Notes under the pieces: model-generated
The model's input: the letters and a program-made list of their open reading frames with translations, nothing else
The model's database searches: none
What the model was told of the DNA's origin: nothing
Program-made: the position numbers and the translations under genes
Source of the DNA: Ophioceras dolichostomum
Taxonomy: Eukaryota; Ascomycota; Sordariomycetes; Magnaporthales; Ophioceraceae
NCBI GenBank assembly: GCA_003049485.1
Contig: PYST01000433.1
Location: 1-28,836 of the forward strand
Reading direction: 5' to 3'
Length of the DNA stretch: 28,836 nt
Shown: positions 19,272 through 28,836 of the stretch, piece after piece
Layout of the letters: the number at the start of each line of letters is the position of its first letter
Numbering within the stretch: position 1 is the first letter of the stretch

Positions 19272-21745
19272 TTATGCAGCCATGCTCCCGACTTGCTTTT
19301 TCTTCGTTTTCATCTTAGGTTTAGGGTTTATCAACACGATCTGTGGCGGCGGCCTCCATCCAGGGGGAGGAGGCACCCCTCCCCCGCGGCCCATCCCGGC
19401 CGGGGGCGGCGGCGGTCCGTGGTGGTGATGGGGGTGATGGGGGTGATGGGGCGGCCCAGGCGGCGGGTGGTGGTGGTGAGTATTGTTGTTGCCGGGGTGG
19501 TGATGGTGGGTGTTCGTATTTGCCGTGTGGTGGTGGTTGTTGTTAGCGGCAGGGAAGCCGGGCGGCGGCGGGTGGGCTTGGAAGTTGTTGGCCGGGGGAG
19601 GAGGGCCGGCGGCGGCGGCGCCAGTGACGGGCCGGAAGGTCCAGTTGTGCATGTGCATACTGATCAGCATGCCGGGCTCGACCACGTCGTCCCAAATCTC
19701 CGGCATGATGATGGCGTCCCGGGTGCCGCCGGGGTTCAGGCTGTTGGCCAGCGACAGGCCGGGGCCGGTCGGTTGGCTGCCGGAGCTGGCTGTGCTGGCC
19801 CCGCCGGCGGAGCTGAGGCTGACGGCTGAGGAGGAGTCGCTTGAGGTCGAGCTGCCGCTTACGGAGCTGGTGTCGCTCGCATCGGCATCCGCTTCCTGGG
19901 CGGCAGCAGTGGGACTGGCATCAGCGGCGGCGGCTGGTGCCGACCCGGAGGCGGACGCGGCTGGGGCCGTTCCTGGTGGGGGTGGCGGAGGCGCGGACGC
20001 GGACGCGGGGATTGGCACGGGCACGGGCATGGAGGTCGACTGGACCGGCTGAAAGCTTGACAGGCTGGGGTTGATGGCGGCATCCGTCTTGTCCGCCCAG
20101 TAGCCTCTGATCTGAAGATCATATTGGCCGGCTCGCACATGTTTCCGCAGCAGTGGCGGGTGGATCCACTTGAACGCCGATTGGATCAGCTGTTCTGCTC
20201 CCTGAAAGGTACATATGCCGTGTCAGTACCATGTGGCTATGCAAGAAGCGGACCCCTATTCACCTTCGGGTCGAGGGAAGGAAATGTGCACTTCAGAGGG
20301 TAAAGGGGGCAGTGTATGCAGGTGGAAAGGGGTGAAAAGGGACAGGGCCGAAGCACGAGGAGCCTTCTCACCTCCCATGTCTTGACCTTGTCGAACGGCC
20401 AAACGTAATTGCGCCCTACGGCATCGATGAATCGGATAGGGAGTTTCTGCGGTGGCCGGTCTGCAGTCTTGTCCCAGGGAGGCGATGAAGTGGTGGGGGT
20501 CAGCTGCGCCGCCTGTTTCTTCTTCTTCTTACGCTTCTCCTTCTCCTTCTCCTTGCCCTTCCCTTTCGCTTTTGAAGATGATGGGATTGGCTCCTCATCC
20601 TTCGACGCCGGAGGGGTGAATAGAGGAGGGTGGGAGGAAGAGGCACCATCGGGGCCGTCAAGTCCAGCATCTTTGCTCGCAGGTATCCCGAGTGGAGGGG
20701 TACTTGGGGCTACATCGACGCTGTCACCGTCGTCATCAAACTGGGACCCGGTGGTTGATGGAAGCGCGCTTGATGCGTTGTCGAGCTCGATATCTTGTGT
20801 CACAGCCGCTGCCGACGATGCGGCCGCAGGCTGTGGTGACTCCTTGGTTGGTTGCTCCCCAGTTGATGGCACCCCGGTTGATGGCACCCCGGTTGATGGC
20901 ACCCCGGTTGATGGCACCCCGGTTGATGGCACCCCGGTTGATGGCACCCCGGTTGANGATGGCACCCCGGTTGATGGCACCCCGGTTGATGGCACCCCGG
21001 TTGAGGAGCTGTCCACGCGGTCCTCCACGACCTCCCCCATGGCCGCGACCTCGGCCGCAGGCGCGGCCGCATCTTTGGCCGGACTCTCATCACCAGTGTG
21101 AGCATCACGGGAGTGACCCGACGGGGTGGAGGGGCTGGCCGGGGAAGGTGGCTCGAAGGATGGCTCGCCACTGCCACGGGTGCCGTTGCTATCGTGATTG
21201 ATGGATGCACCTGCAGCACGAGTCTCCGAAGTCTCTGAAGTCTCCGTGGCATTGGTGGTCGGGGTGGTCGTGGTGGTCGTGGCGTCGGCGACCACTACTG
21301 GCGGCGGCAAGTGTGACAGGGCCAGCGCAGCGCTTAGCGTTTGCTGCTGAGATGCGGATGCACTCTCTTCTGGTACACTCTGCCTTGCACCCTCGACGAC
21401 TCGATCCTTTTGGGCATCTGCTCCAGTCAGGGGTTGGGGGCCGGTTTCACCCTCTCCGCCATCTTCGTATCGGCCTCTCAGCTCCGGGCTCTGGCGAGAT
21501 AACGATAAATCGCTCTCCGCTAGTTGGTCGCCGGCCGGTGGAGCTGGTCCGGGAGCCAGGAGTGGTTCAGGTGGAGCAGGAGATGGAGGCGGAGGTAGTG
21601 CAGTTGAAGGAGAAGTCAACGGTAGGTCGGCGGCGGCTACTTTCAGTGGCTCAGCCACTGTCTCATTCAACTGGGGAGGCGACGGTTGAAAGGCTGTTGT
21701 GGAGGGCGGCGGTGGTCCCGGCGGTGGTGCAGCGGAATCAGCCAT
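19272..21745 (-). CDS. Low-complexity protein with interrupted fungal ubiquitin-like domain
   Basis: Exon 1 is 21745-20372 and exon 2 is 20201-19272; the 170-nt intron starts GTGAGA and ends TTTCAG. Total 767 codons plus stop, counting one ambiguous codon. The N-terminal 430 residues are Pro/Ser/Ala-rich and disordered, with an STGVP repeat (about 248-294) and a Lys/Glu-rich basic block KGKEKEKEKRKKKKK (near 408). A fungal ubiquitin-like (ULD_2-type) domain begins at LPIRFIDAVGRNYVWPFDKV (near 434). The intron falls inside it, giving TWE-GAEQLIQSAF, followed by HVRAGQYDLQIRG. The expected closing strands IIMPEIWDDVVEPGMLISMH appear only about 120 residues later, after a Ser/Ala/Pro-rich insert. 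The tail is Pro/His-rich and ends in a basic KPKMKTKKK. No signal peptide. Function unknown. The frame is open upstream to an ATG at 21856, so a 37-residue longer start is possible. Confidence 0.78.
20862..21004. repeat. 15-bp minisatellite encoding STGVP pentapeptides
   Basis: About nine tandem copies of a GGTTGATGGCACCCC unit plus a degenerate end copy. On the minus strand they encode repeated Ser-Thr-Gly-Val-Pro. Between two copies there are three extra bases including the N at about 20957; the affected minus-strand codon is TCN, which is serine whatever the base. Copies are nearly identical, so copy number may be collapsed in the assembly. Confidence 0.9.
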
Positions 21746-21767
21746 GTGGTCCTGAACCACAACACTG

Positions 21768-21862
21768 GTGCTGGCTCTGGCGCTGGTGCTGGCGCAGGCC
21801 GGAGCCTTTCGTGTGCTTGCTGGTGCTTTGCTGGTGCTGGCTGGGCTTGCACGCACTGGTGC
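21768..21862. repeat. Imperfect GCTGGT-type repeats in the 5' flank or N-terminus
   Basis: Repeated GCTGGTGCT/GCTGGCGCT units just upstream of the chosen ATG at 21745. On the minus strand they would encode Ala/Ser/Pro-rich residues if translation began at the upstream in-frame ATG (21856). Confidence 0.55.
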
Positions 21863-22258
21863 TGAGTCGGCTGAGAGCAGCTTAGGTCAGGTGGGTGAGA
21901 GCGAGGGCGGGCAAGCAAAGTCGTAGTCAAGGCGTGTGTTTGTGTGTATGTGTGCGAATAGCGTGTAGTAGCGGGGGTACAAAGCAAGATCTGCAAAAAG
22001 GCTCAGGAGCCGCGCGAGATTCGAGAAGGCAGAGAGCTGTACAAGTTGGCTGTGGTAATAGCAGCGGTAGTGGTATGTAGCGGGAGTGCCACGGCGTGGA
22101 AACCCCAGAGCCCCTTTCACCTTTGTTTCCCCTCTTCGTATTCGTCCCTTTGCGTGGCCGACATGTGCGGGAGTGCAGGCAGATAGGAATAGAAACACGG
22201 GCACTCAAGAGTGAAGGGGGTGTGGCGGCGATCGTGGCCGGTGGGCGGGATTTTTGGG

Positions 22259-22315
22259 GGATTTTTTTTTTTTGGCTTCTTCTTTTTCTCTTCTTTTCTT
22301 TATTTGCCTCTCTTC
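22259..22315. repeat. G-run, T-run and polypyrimidine tract
   Basis: A T12 stretch is preceded by G-rich sequence and followed by about 40 nt of almost pure pyrimidine. It lies about 520-570 nt upstream of the minus-strand gene at 21745, so on that strand it is a purine-rich promoter tract. Low-complexity DNA; function unknown. Confidence 0.6.
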
Positions 22316-24334
22316 CAGGACACAGACACAGACCGATAGGGTATGGCAGTGATTTAGCTGGTGGCGTGCCGCGCGGGCCAGACAGATGTGGCCAAGCAGA
22401 TGTAAGATGGGGATCAGTGAGCGGTTGTGAGTGGGTGGTCAATCAGGCAGGTGATGTGACTCCCACTGTATGCCGACAGCGCATTACTGTATGTTGGTTA
22501 CGCGGTGGTACGAAGCACAAAAAGCATGGAACCCAGCAGCAGCTAGCAGCTAGAAATCTCTTCGAAAAATCTACTGTGGTAAAGCAGAGAGAAGCACTGC
22601 GCCCCAACAAGAGCGAGGTGGCGCCCTCCATTATTCTCCCTTTCTTTTGGTCGGGTCAGAGTCGCGAGATGAACAAAACCCCTGATTGATTGGTCGGGTG
22701 GGGAAGAGCTGGGTGCCACGGCAGGGCCGTCACCAGTCGGCCGCCAACAGGTGCTCTCTGCCCGTGCTTCTTTGAGCTTAGCATTACAACATTGGAGCTT
22801 AGCTTCCCGCCCACGGCGCCGCCCAGGTTTGCTCGCTTGTCATCATCAAAATGAAAAAAACCGATCGGTGGGTGGTGGGTGGTAGGTTGTGGGTGCTTGT
22901 CGTGGCCGTCATGGTGGGTGGCCACTGGATGGTAGCTTCGAAAGAAGAAACGAAAGGGGTTCGCAAGATGTGGAATGGCGGGCGTCGTTCCCGCGTCGTA
23001 GCGTCTGGTCCTTGTTCCTCCCTTTTTTTTCATCCTCCTCCGCTTCCTGCCCGCCCCTTCTGTCGTGATCGTGGTGGCATGGGAAAAGCATGACGCGCAT
23101 CAACCAACCACAGCTCTCGTTGTCTCGGACTTGGGGCTGAAAGAAGGACACTCGCTCCATGGATTGATTATTCGCGCTCGCTACTCTTTCCCGCTGATAC
23201 GCCCGCCCACCTGGCTCGTATTTTTCTACGCCGTGGCGCACCTTGCAGATACCAGAAACCTGAAGCAGACCGTCAAATTGGGTAAAAAAAATCGATAAAT
23301 GGCAATAGTGCCTCTTCGATATAGAGATTGCCAGTGCGAGGTACGTTGCGTGGTTTGGTTTTGTCAGGTATTCCGTAAGCCGGGAGGATTCCCCTCACAT
23401 CGTGTGACGGCTCACTCCGCTCGCCCCGCAGACTCCCAGCTGTTTCTGGGGAGGAAGAAAGAAAGTGCAACACATGAGAGCTGAGCTAACTGCATGCATG
23501 CTCGGCAAGGGGCGACAGAGAAGGGGTTTTCTAACTGCAGATTGAGCCGCAATTGCCTGGGGAAAGACAGAGGTCAAGTCTTGGTCAAATTCGAGTCCAG
23601 TCTCTCTTCTATGTGACTGCTAAGCATGTGACTGCGTCAAGCATTTGCTTTTTCAGGGGTGGAAGTGGAAAACAGATCGTGGATCTGAAGGGATTAGATG
23701 CTCTATCCTATCATTTACACAAGATCATCATGATTCGTACCTAATTCTTCGCTCCTCTCAGCTCAAGGAACACTAGCCCTAACTAAAACTTCAAAATGAA
23801 TTTCGAGCAAGTAGTGCAACTCATCCAAAGAGAATAGACAAATCGATTGATGTAAGAGAGACGCAATCATCATCAGACGGGTAAGGAATGTCCTCCAAGA
23901 CGTACAGCATAAAGCTGCCCTAAAGCCCAGCAAGTATTGTTGTGTGGTATCAGCCAAGAAACGAGACCAAAAGCACCGTATCCAACCAAGGAAAGCAAAC
24001 AAGAAGAAAACGAGGGATGCAAAGAAAAAGAAGTAGACCCTATGCAAAGCAAGTGTTCTCAGGATATACGAAACGTAACGCAGTAGAAACGTAGTAGACC
24101 TCGTTTTCAGTGATCATTAGTCCATCAGAGCCCATCTAGGTACCTACCCAAGCTGTCCTCGCATAATCCAACCCATCCTACTAGGTAAATATATAGAACC
24201 CGATCCTTCCTTATTTCGAGCATGACGATATAGAAAGAATAACGCAGTAGCGAAAAAGGGGATTAAGAAACAAAGAAACAAGAAGGAAATATAAATGAGA
24301 GACTGAAGTGTAGGGCAGGAAGGGAAGTGGCCCC

Positions 24335-24423
24335 TCAGAACGACTCGCCTTCGCCATCAGCATCAGCATCAGCGTCCTCATCATCATCACCGCTTTCAAC
24401 AACAATCTCGCCTAGAACCATAG

Positions 24424-24457
<34 letters not shown>

Positions 24458-26800
24458 GGTACTACCTCCCCGCAGAGCAGTACTAGCTCGCCCCGCCGCA
24501 CCCGCAGGCGCAGCAGCAGGCTTAAGCGGGTTGTTCAGCGCCCAGGCACGCCTACTACCACTACCACTACCGCTACCACGCCCCCCAGCGCCGCCGACGG
24601 CAGGCACGACGATGGCCACGTCCGGGCGGGCAGCCCACGCCATCAGCGTGGGGTCGGAGTCGCCGCCGAACACGAGCAGCGGCTCCTCGTTCTTGCCCGC
24701 GGCCTCGAGGTGCTTTGCGACGTGCTCCATGCGCTGGTCCCAGGCGTCGGCGCCCTTGAAGTGTGCATTGCAGCCGTTCGCCGGGCAAGACATGGAGGTG
24801 GGCAGCTGGCACCGCTCGCGCTCCGAGTCCGCCTGGAGCGACCTGACCTTGTCCTCCCAGTCCGCCAGCTCGGCCGTTGCGGAAGCGGTGACCTTGGCCG
24901 GTGGTGGTACCGGCTTCTTCTTGGAGGAGCCGCTGGCGCCGGCGCCGGTGGATGATGCGGTAGACGCGACGGCCGAAGCGGCGGCGTCTTTCACCAGCTT
25001 CTTGATCTTGGGAGAGGTGTGCATCCTCCGCACGTGCTGCGTGAAGAGGTCCTTGCGGTTGAAGATGGCACCGTTGGGCAGTGGCGGGCCGGCGATGGGC
25101 TCGCCCAGCGCGGCTGCCGCGGCCAGGGACGAGATGGTGGACGAGTTGCGGCCGCGGAGGCTGGTGGTGGTGGTGGATCCCCGCAGTTGCGGCTGCGACC
25201 CTGGTTGAAGATGAGGATGAAGATGAGGATGATGAGAGCGCGACGACGCGGATGACGAGGCGGCAACACCGGTCGAGTTGGTGGTCTTAGCGCAGGCGTC
25301 CACGGTGCAGAGCCAGTAGTGCAGCAGCAGGTGCTGCGACGAGACGTGGCGCTTCCACTCGTTCTTGCTCGCGAAGTTGGACTCGCAGCCGGCGAAGTTG
25401 AAGACGCACACGAAGGGCCGCGTGTGCTGCCTCTTGATGTGCGCCTGCAGCGAGGCCTCGTCCTTGAAGGTTGTGGTCTGCCCGCATTCCCGGCAGCTGA
25501 GGAGCGGGGTCTTGAACATGCCGGCCACGATGGAGGCGGACGCGGACGAGGGCATTGATGAGCTCGGCTGTGTCTGTGTTGACGTCCTGGCAGGGCGACT
25601 GGCCGCTGCTGTTGAGGTGGCACTTGCAGCAGCATTGGTGGTAGCAGTGACAGAAGTCGTTGCTGCCGCCGAGGTTTTCTGTCGCTTTGGTTGTGGCTGT
25701 CTCTCCTGAGCAGAAGCGGATTGCAGCGACGAGGAGGAGCGCTTCGACTTGTGGCTTCTCCTCGATGATGCTGCCGTCGGAGAGGTGGGCTTCTTGTGCA
25801 AAGCCTTTGATCCTATCCTGCTTGGCTTGTGCTCTTCGTTGTCGTTGCTGTTGTGGCCTTCATCTCTGGTTGCCGATTTGTGCTGTGGTGATGGCTCCTG
25901 CTGGTCTTCCGAGTCGTGGCCGGCGTCCTCATCAAAGCTCGGAGGAGGTGGATATGGGGTCTCGTCGACGGTGATCTCGTCCTTCACCCTAGCAGGGAGG
26001 TCTGCCGGAGTGGACATTCTCTTGTTGATGGCAAAGTCGATTGGCTGTCCAACAGCGGACGACTGTGCCGACGGCTCATAGTCGTAGCTCGTTGAGGACG
26101 TGCTTTGGAGGCTGAAGCCTCGTGTAAGAGGGCTAAAGTCGAAGGCCGTGTTGCTCTCTGCGGCATCGAAGTCCGCCAGAGGCTCCTGTGACACCTCGAA
26201 TGGGTTGACATACCCCGACATGTTTGCTGTGCAGTCCTGCACTGGTGCACCCCAACAGGCCAGGGAATGCGGCTGCTTAAAGGGAGAGGCCGAGGAGTAC
26301 TCGGGCACGGGGGGCGTCGGCGGCCCGTTGTCATGGAAGAGCTCGCTGTCGCCCGGAGGGCTCAGGGCGCTGCTACAGGAGGAGCCGGGCTCCTGGTTTG
26401 AGAAGGGTGAGCCATATCGAGGCTGAGAGGGCGGCGCCGGCGCAAGTGGGCGGGTTACGTTGGAGTTTTCTTGGTGTTGCAGCTGCTGATGGTGCTGGCT
26501 CTGATGGTGCTGGTACAGGTACTGGCTCTGCTGCAAGAGTGGGAGCTTTAGTGGAGGGTTGAAGAAGGTCGTCTTTTGCGGGTCGTCCAGGTACCGCTGG
26601 ACCTGCCGGGGCTGTCCCCAGGCACCAGACATAGGCCCCAGAGGTGACGCGCTACCCAGCGAAGGGTCGATGTTGTGCATAGTGCCGGTGTCGAGTAGGA
26701 TGGACTCGTCTGCCTGGGACATGACCATAGGATGATGGAACCTATGCTCGTGGGGCGGGAAGTTGGTCGCAATCCCGTACAGAATGTGCGGATATTCCAT
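24335..26800 (-). CDS. C2H2 zinc-finger protein, probable fungal transcription factor
   Basis: Intronless, 821 codons plus TGA. The N-terminal half is disordered and rich in Gln, Ser and Pro, with a basic stretch (SRRSHKSKRSSSS) that could be a nuclear localisation signal. The zinc-finger region starts at residue 436: CRECGQ...HIKRQH, then CVFNFAGCESNF...HVSSQH, then YWLCTVDAC, whose histidine half FNRKDLFTQHVRRMH appears only after a roughly 70-residue low-complexity insert, and a last finger from residue 672, CPANGC...RMEHVAKH. The phrases HTRPFVCVFNFAGC and ASKNEWKRHVSSQHLLLHYW are typical of a fungal C2H2 family. Near the C-terminus are a glutamine run and an acidic end (GDDDEDADADADGEGESF). 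Nuclear DNA binding is inferred from the fingers; targets are unknown. A second in-frame ATG lies about 25 codons downstream. Confidence 0.9.
24428..24457. repeat. CAG/CAA repeat encoding polyglutamine
   Basis: Ten consecutive Gln codons on the minus strand, mostly CAG with two CAA interruptions, in the C-terminal tail of the zinc-finger protein. Such runs are often variable between strains. Confidence 0.9.
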
Positions 26801-27933
26801 TTTTAGAGAGGGTCAGAGCAAGGCCGAGCAGAACACGCGAGGTACGGCCATTCACCGAAAGTGTCGTTACAGAAGGTAGTCCTGAGGCTGGGAGGCCTTT
26901 GATATAATGGTGGTGGGAGGGCGCCGGCCGCTGCTGGCATCCAGTTTTAAAGAGGACTAAAGGACTGCTGGGAGCTCGACGATCGGTACCAAAGACTGAC
27001 ACCGATGCCGTTCTCGGCCTGGGCGAGCCTGTGTCTTGGCCTCTGCTCGGAGGGCTCCAAGCAGCAGAAGGGGACCGAAGGAAGGAAGGAGGGATGGAAG
27101 GATGGAAGAAGCGAGCGTCCTAGGGGTTTGCGTACGTGTGTACGGGAGTGCATGCGTGTGCGCGCGTGGGCGAGTGTGAGAAGGTACTGTTTGTTGCGCG
27201 CAGGTGACAGGAAGCTGTTCAGCCTCGGTGTTCGCCCGGCAGCTGCGGTTCAAGGCAGCAGAGGTGGATGCTGTGTAGATCGGCACTTTTCACCTGAGTG
27301 CCACGCTTACACAGATACACAGAGGGCGATGGTCGATAATAAGGGGTGTGTAAGAACTCTTTCCGGTGTTGGGAGGGGGAGAAGGAGCCTCTTCCGGCCT
27401 TGGGAGGAAACCTGGGGATGCTTAAGTATACAAACTGCACAAGCAGATGTCGAGGGTTAGGAGTAAAGATCAAGACATGCAGACACAAGGAGGTCTTTGG
27501 TTTATTTTTCTTCTTTTCATGTTTGAGGACTAGCTTCGGACTCGGACACCGGCACATGAGAAGCGGCATCACTGGGGACTTAATACCAAGGGGAAGAGCT
27601 GCGTGTAGCCAGGGGTAGCAGCGACGACTGACACGACAGTACTTTGCCTCCTCGCCAAGGGACCCAGCCAAAGACCGGGGAATCCATTGGGCAATGGGGG
27701 GGGAAAGTGGGATGGCGAGATGGCGAGGATGGGAAGAGGGGGACGGGGTGTGCGGATGGATGGGGTGGAAGAAAGTCGACAGGGGATATTGGAAGGGTCA
27801 GTCGTGGTGGAGCAGCGAGAGCAACAAGAGAGACAGAGAGCGTGTGATGGAATGATGATGGGAGACGGGGGGGCTGCCTCTTCTCCGCCTGAGAATGGCG
27901 GACCACGCAGAGCCGCACGGAAAGTACTTGGGA

Positions 27934-27949
27934 AAGTACAGCTGTACTT
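27934..27949. promoter_or_regulatory. 16-bp palindrome AAGTACAGCTGTACTT within a cluster of GTAC motifs
   Basis: Perfect palindrome about 1.1 kb upstream of the zinc-finger start codon. AAGTACTT lies just before it (27922-27929) and TAGTACTTCCGG after it (about 27973-27984), forming further inverted GGAAGTAC/GTACTTCC units. Possible binding site for a dimeric factor; no factor can be named. Confidence 0.4.
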
Positions 27950-28412
27950 CCAGCTTGTACCGCTAGTCGCCTAGTACTTCCGGCCTGAGAACCCTTGGCT
28001 TCTCGACAAGGCATCCGGTGAGAGGAAGCTAGCGAATGGAGGTGGGGACGTGACGCCAATGGGGGCTTTTCGTGGCCTTGGCTTCGCCTGGCACCCGCTG
28101 GCTCCTGGCTTGCCCTGGCAAGTTTATTTTCTTTTTTTCTCATTTTTTCTGTCCACCCTCCTCAACTCCCAGGAGGGGCTACCACCATCGGCTGCAGGTC
28201 CATCACCCTTGTTCACTGCCCCGCCTGCCTGGGCCCCGGCAACAATCTGCAGTCTCTCCTGCACTGACTGCGCACATTGCTGGAAGGATGTTATCAGAAT
28301 GTTTGATACTTCGTACCACCCTTCCGTGCAATTCGCTTGTCTGCATTGTTGGTTGTGCGCATGCTCATGCCACTTGTCACAATGCGGCAGGGAAATACAC
28401 AAGCAGGGAGGG

Positions 28413-28447
28413 AGAAGCTGAAGCTGAAGCTGAAGCAGAAGCAGAAG
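28413..28447. repeat. GAAGCT/GAAGCA hexanucleotide repeat
   Basis: Five to six tandem hexamer units, three to four GAAGCT then GAAGCA. Located in noncoding DNA; simple microsatellite. Confidence 0.75.
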
Positions 28448-28836
28448 CCCAGAGTCTTTCGAGCCTCTCCTCGTGGCCAGTGCGATTGGATACCTCAGGT
28501 GCGTGGCAGGTATACATGGGCGTGGAAGTAGAGTATAATAAATAGGCTGCGCCACGCTGCAGATAGGGACGATGATGGCCAGAAGGGAGGGGTGCGCCGG
28601 AAGGAGTCAAATGCCCTTGTAAACCACTTGGTCTCGAAAAGCGGTCGACGGTGGTGAACATGGGGGCGAGGAGGGGAACTTGGGACTGGGAAGAGGGTGC
28701 GTGCATGCTTGCGTGCGTGAGGAGGTGCGTACGTGGTTGTGTGCGTAGGCGACAAACATCAGTCTCAATTTGTCGTCCGCCCTCTCTCGAGGACCGCACA
28801 TGCACATGCCGTCCCATCCCACCTCCCACCTCCCAC

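Larger units (their letters stand above)
21746..24334. other. Long gene-free region upstream of the ubiquitin-like-domain gene
   Basis: About 2.6 kb between the start codon of the minus-strand gene at 21745 and the stop codon of the zinc-finger gene. Near 21746 it holds GCTGGT-type repeats and a long promoter region. At 22259-22315 a G-run, a T-run and a pyrimidine tract occur together. At 24137-24146 is TAGGTACCTA. I see no convincing coding region, tRNA or transposon. Confidence 0.55.
26801..28836. other. Upstream region of the zinc-finger gene, no gene seen
   Basis: About 2 kb to the window edge without a supported gene; a long promoter is common for fungal regulatory genes. It includes a GGAAGGA-type tract (27078-27110), the 16-bp palindrome at 27934-27949, and a GAAGCT hexamer repeat (28413-28447). 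Open frames on both strands are low-complexity or lack domains. Confidence 0.55.

Noticed and set aside
20692..21201. Plus-strand repeat protein made of MAPRL units
   Set aside because: It is the antisense reading of the STGVP minisatellite; the minus-strand frame continues through two exons into a recognisable domain.
21895..23300. Possible gene or transposon remnant in the 2.6-kb gene-free stretch
   Set aside because: No transposase, reverse transcriptase or terminal-repeat pair could be recognised, and the frames are short and of random composition.
27005..27671. 150-codon frames on both strands upstream of the zinc-finger gene
   Set aside because: The two overlap each other, show no domains and include simple-repeat translation; no splice pattern gives a convincing protein.

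Overview
The window is nuclear DNA from a filamentous ascomycete (Pezizomycotina, most likely Sordariomycetes). The evidence is the short GT-AG introns (78-170 nt) with CTAAC/CTGAC branch sites, single genes in mixed orientation separated by 0.3-2.6 kb, a HeLo-domain protein, an AA9 lytic polysaccharide monooxygenase, fungal-type dCMP deaminase with an N-terminal P-loop domain, and complex I of the Neurospora nuo-24 type. I cannot name the species from sequence alone. Exon joins were made by hand; in every multi-exon gene the joined reading frame closes exactly.

Layout. 1-1987 (-): a HeLo domain fused to a kinase-like domain with degenerate catalytic motifs; the gene runs off the left edge. 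3171-5539 (-): autophagy E1 enzyme Atg7, three exons. 6417-7821 (+): dCMP deaminase, three exons, divergent from atg7. 9530-9742 (+): a 70-residue single-span membrane protein. 10667-11494 (-): secreted AA9 LPMO, two exons. 13001-14097 (+): mitochondrial complex I 24-kDa subunit, three exons. 14530-16455 (-): kelch-repeat protein with a probable 5'UTR intron. 17585-17656 (+): tRNA-Arg(CCG). 17977-18575 (-): small secreted protein with eight cysteines, two exons. 19272-21745 (-): long low-complexity protein carrying a fungal ubiquitin-like domain that is interrupted by an insert, plus a 15-bp minisatellite containing the only ambiguous base in the window. 24335-26800 (-): single-exon C2H2 zinc-finger protein.

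Most genes are unrelated housekeeping or accessory genes; no operon-like or biosynthetic cluster is visible. The points most worth following are the MLKL-like HeLo/pseudokinase architecture next to atg7, the unknown eight-cysteine secreted protein beside a tRNA gene, the split ubiquitin-like domain, the unusual zinc-finger spacings, and short GTAC-centred palindromes in intergenic DNA. I found no transposon, CRISPR array, viral sequence or rRNA gene, and no clearly novel multi-gene system.
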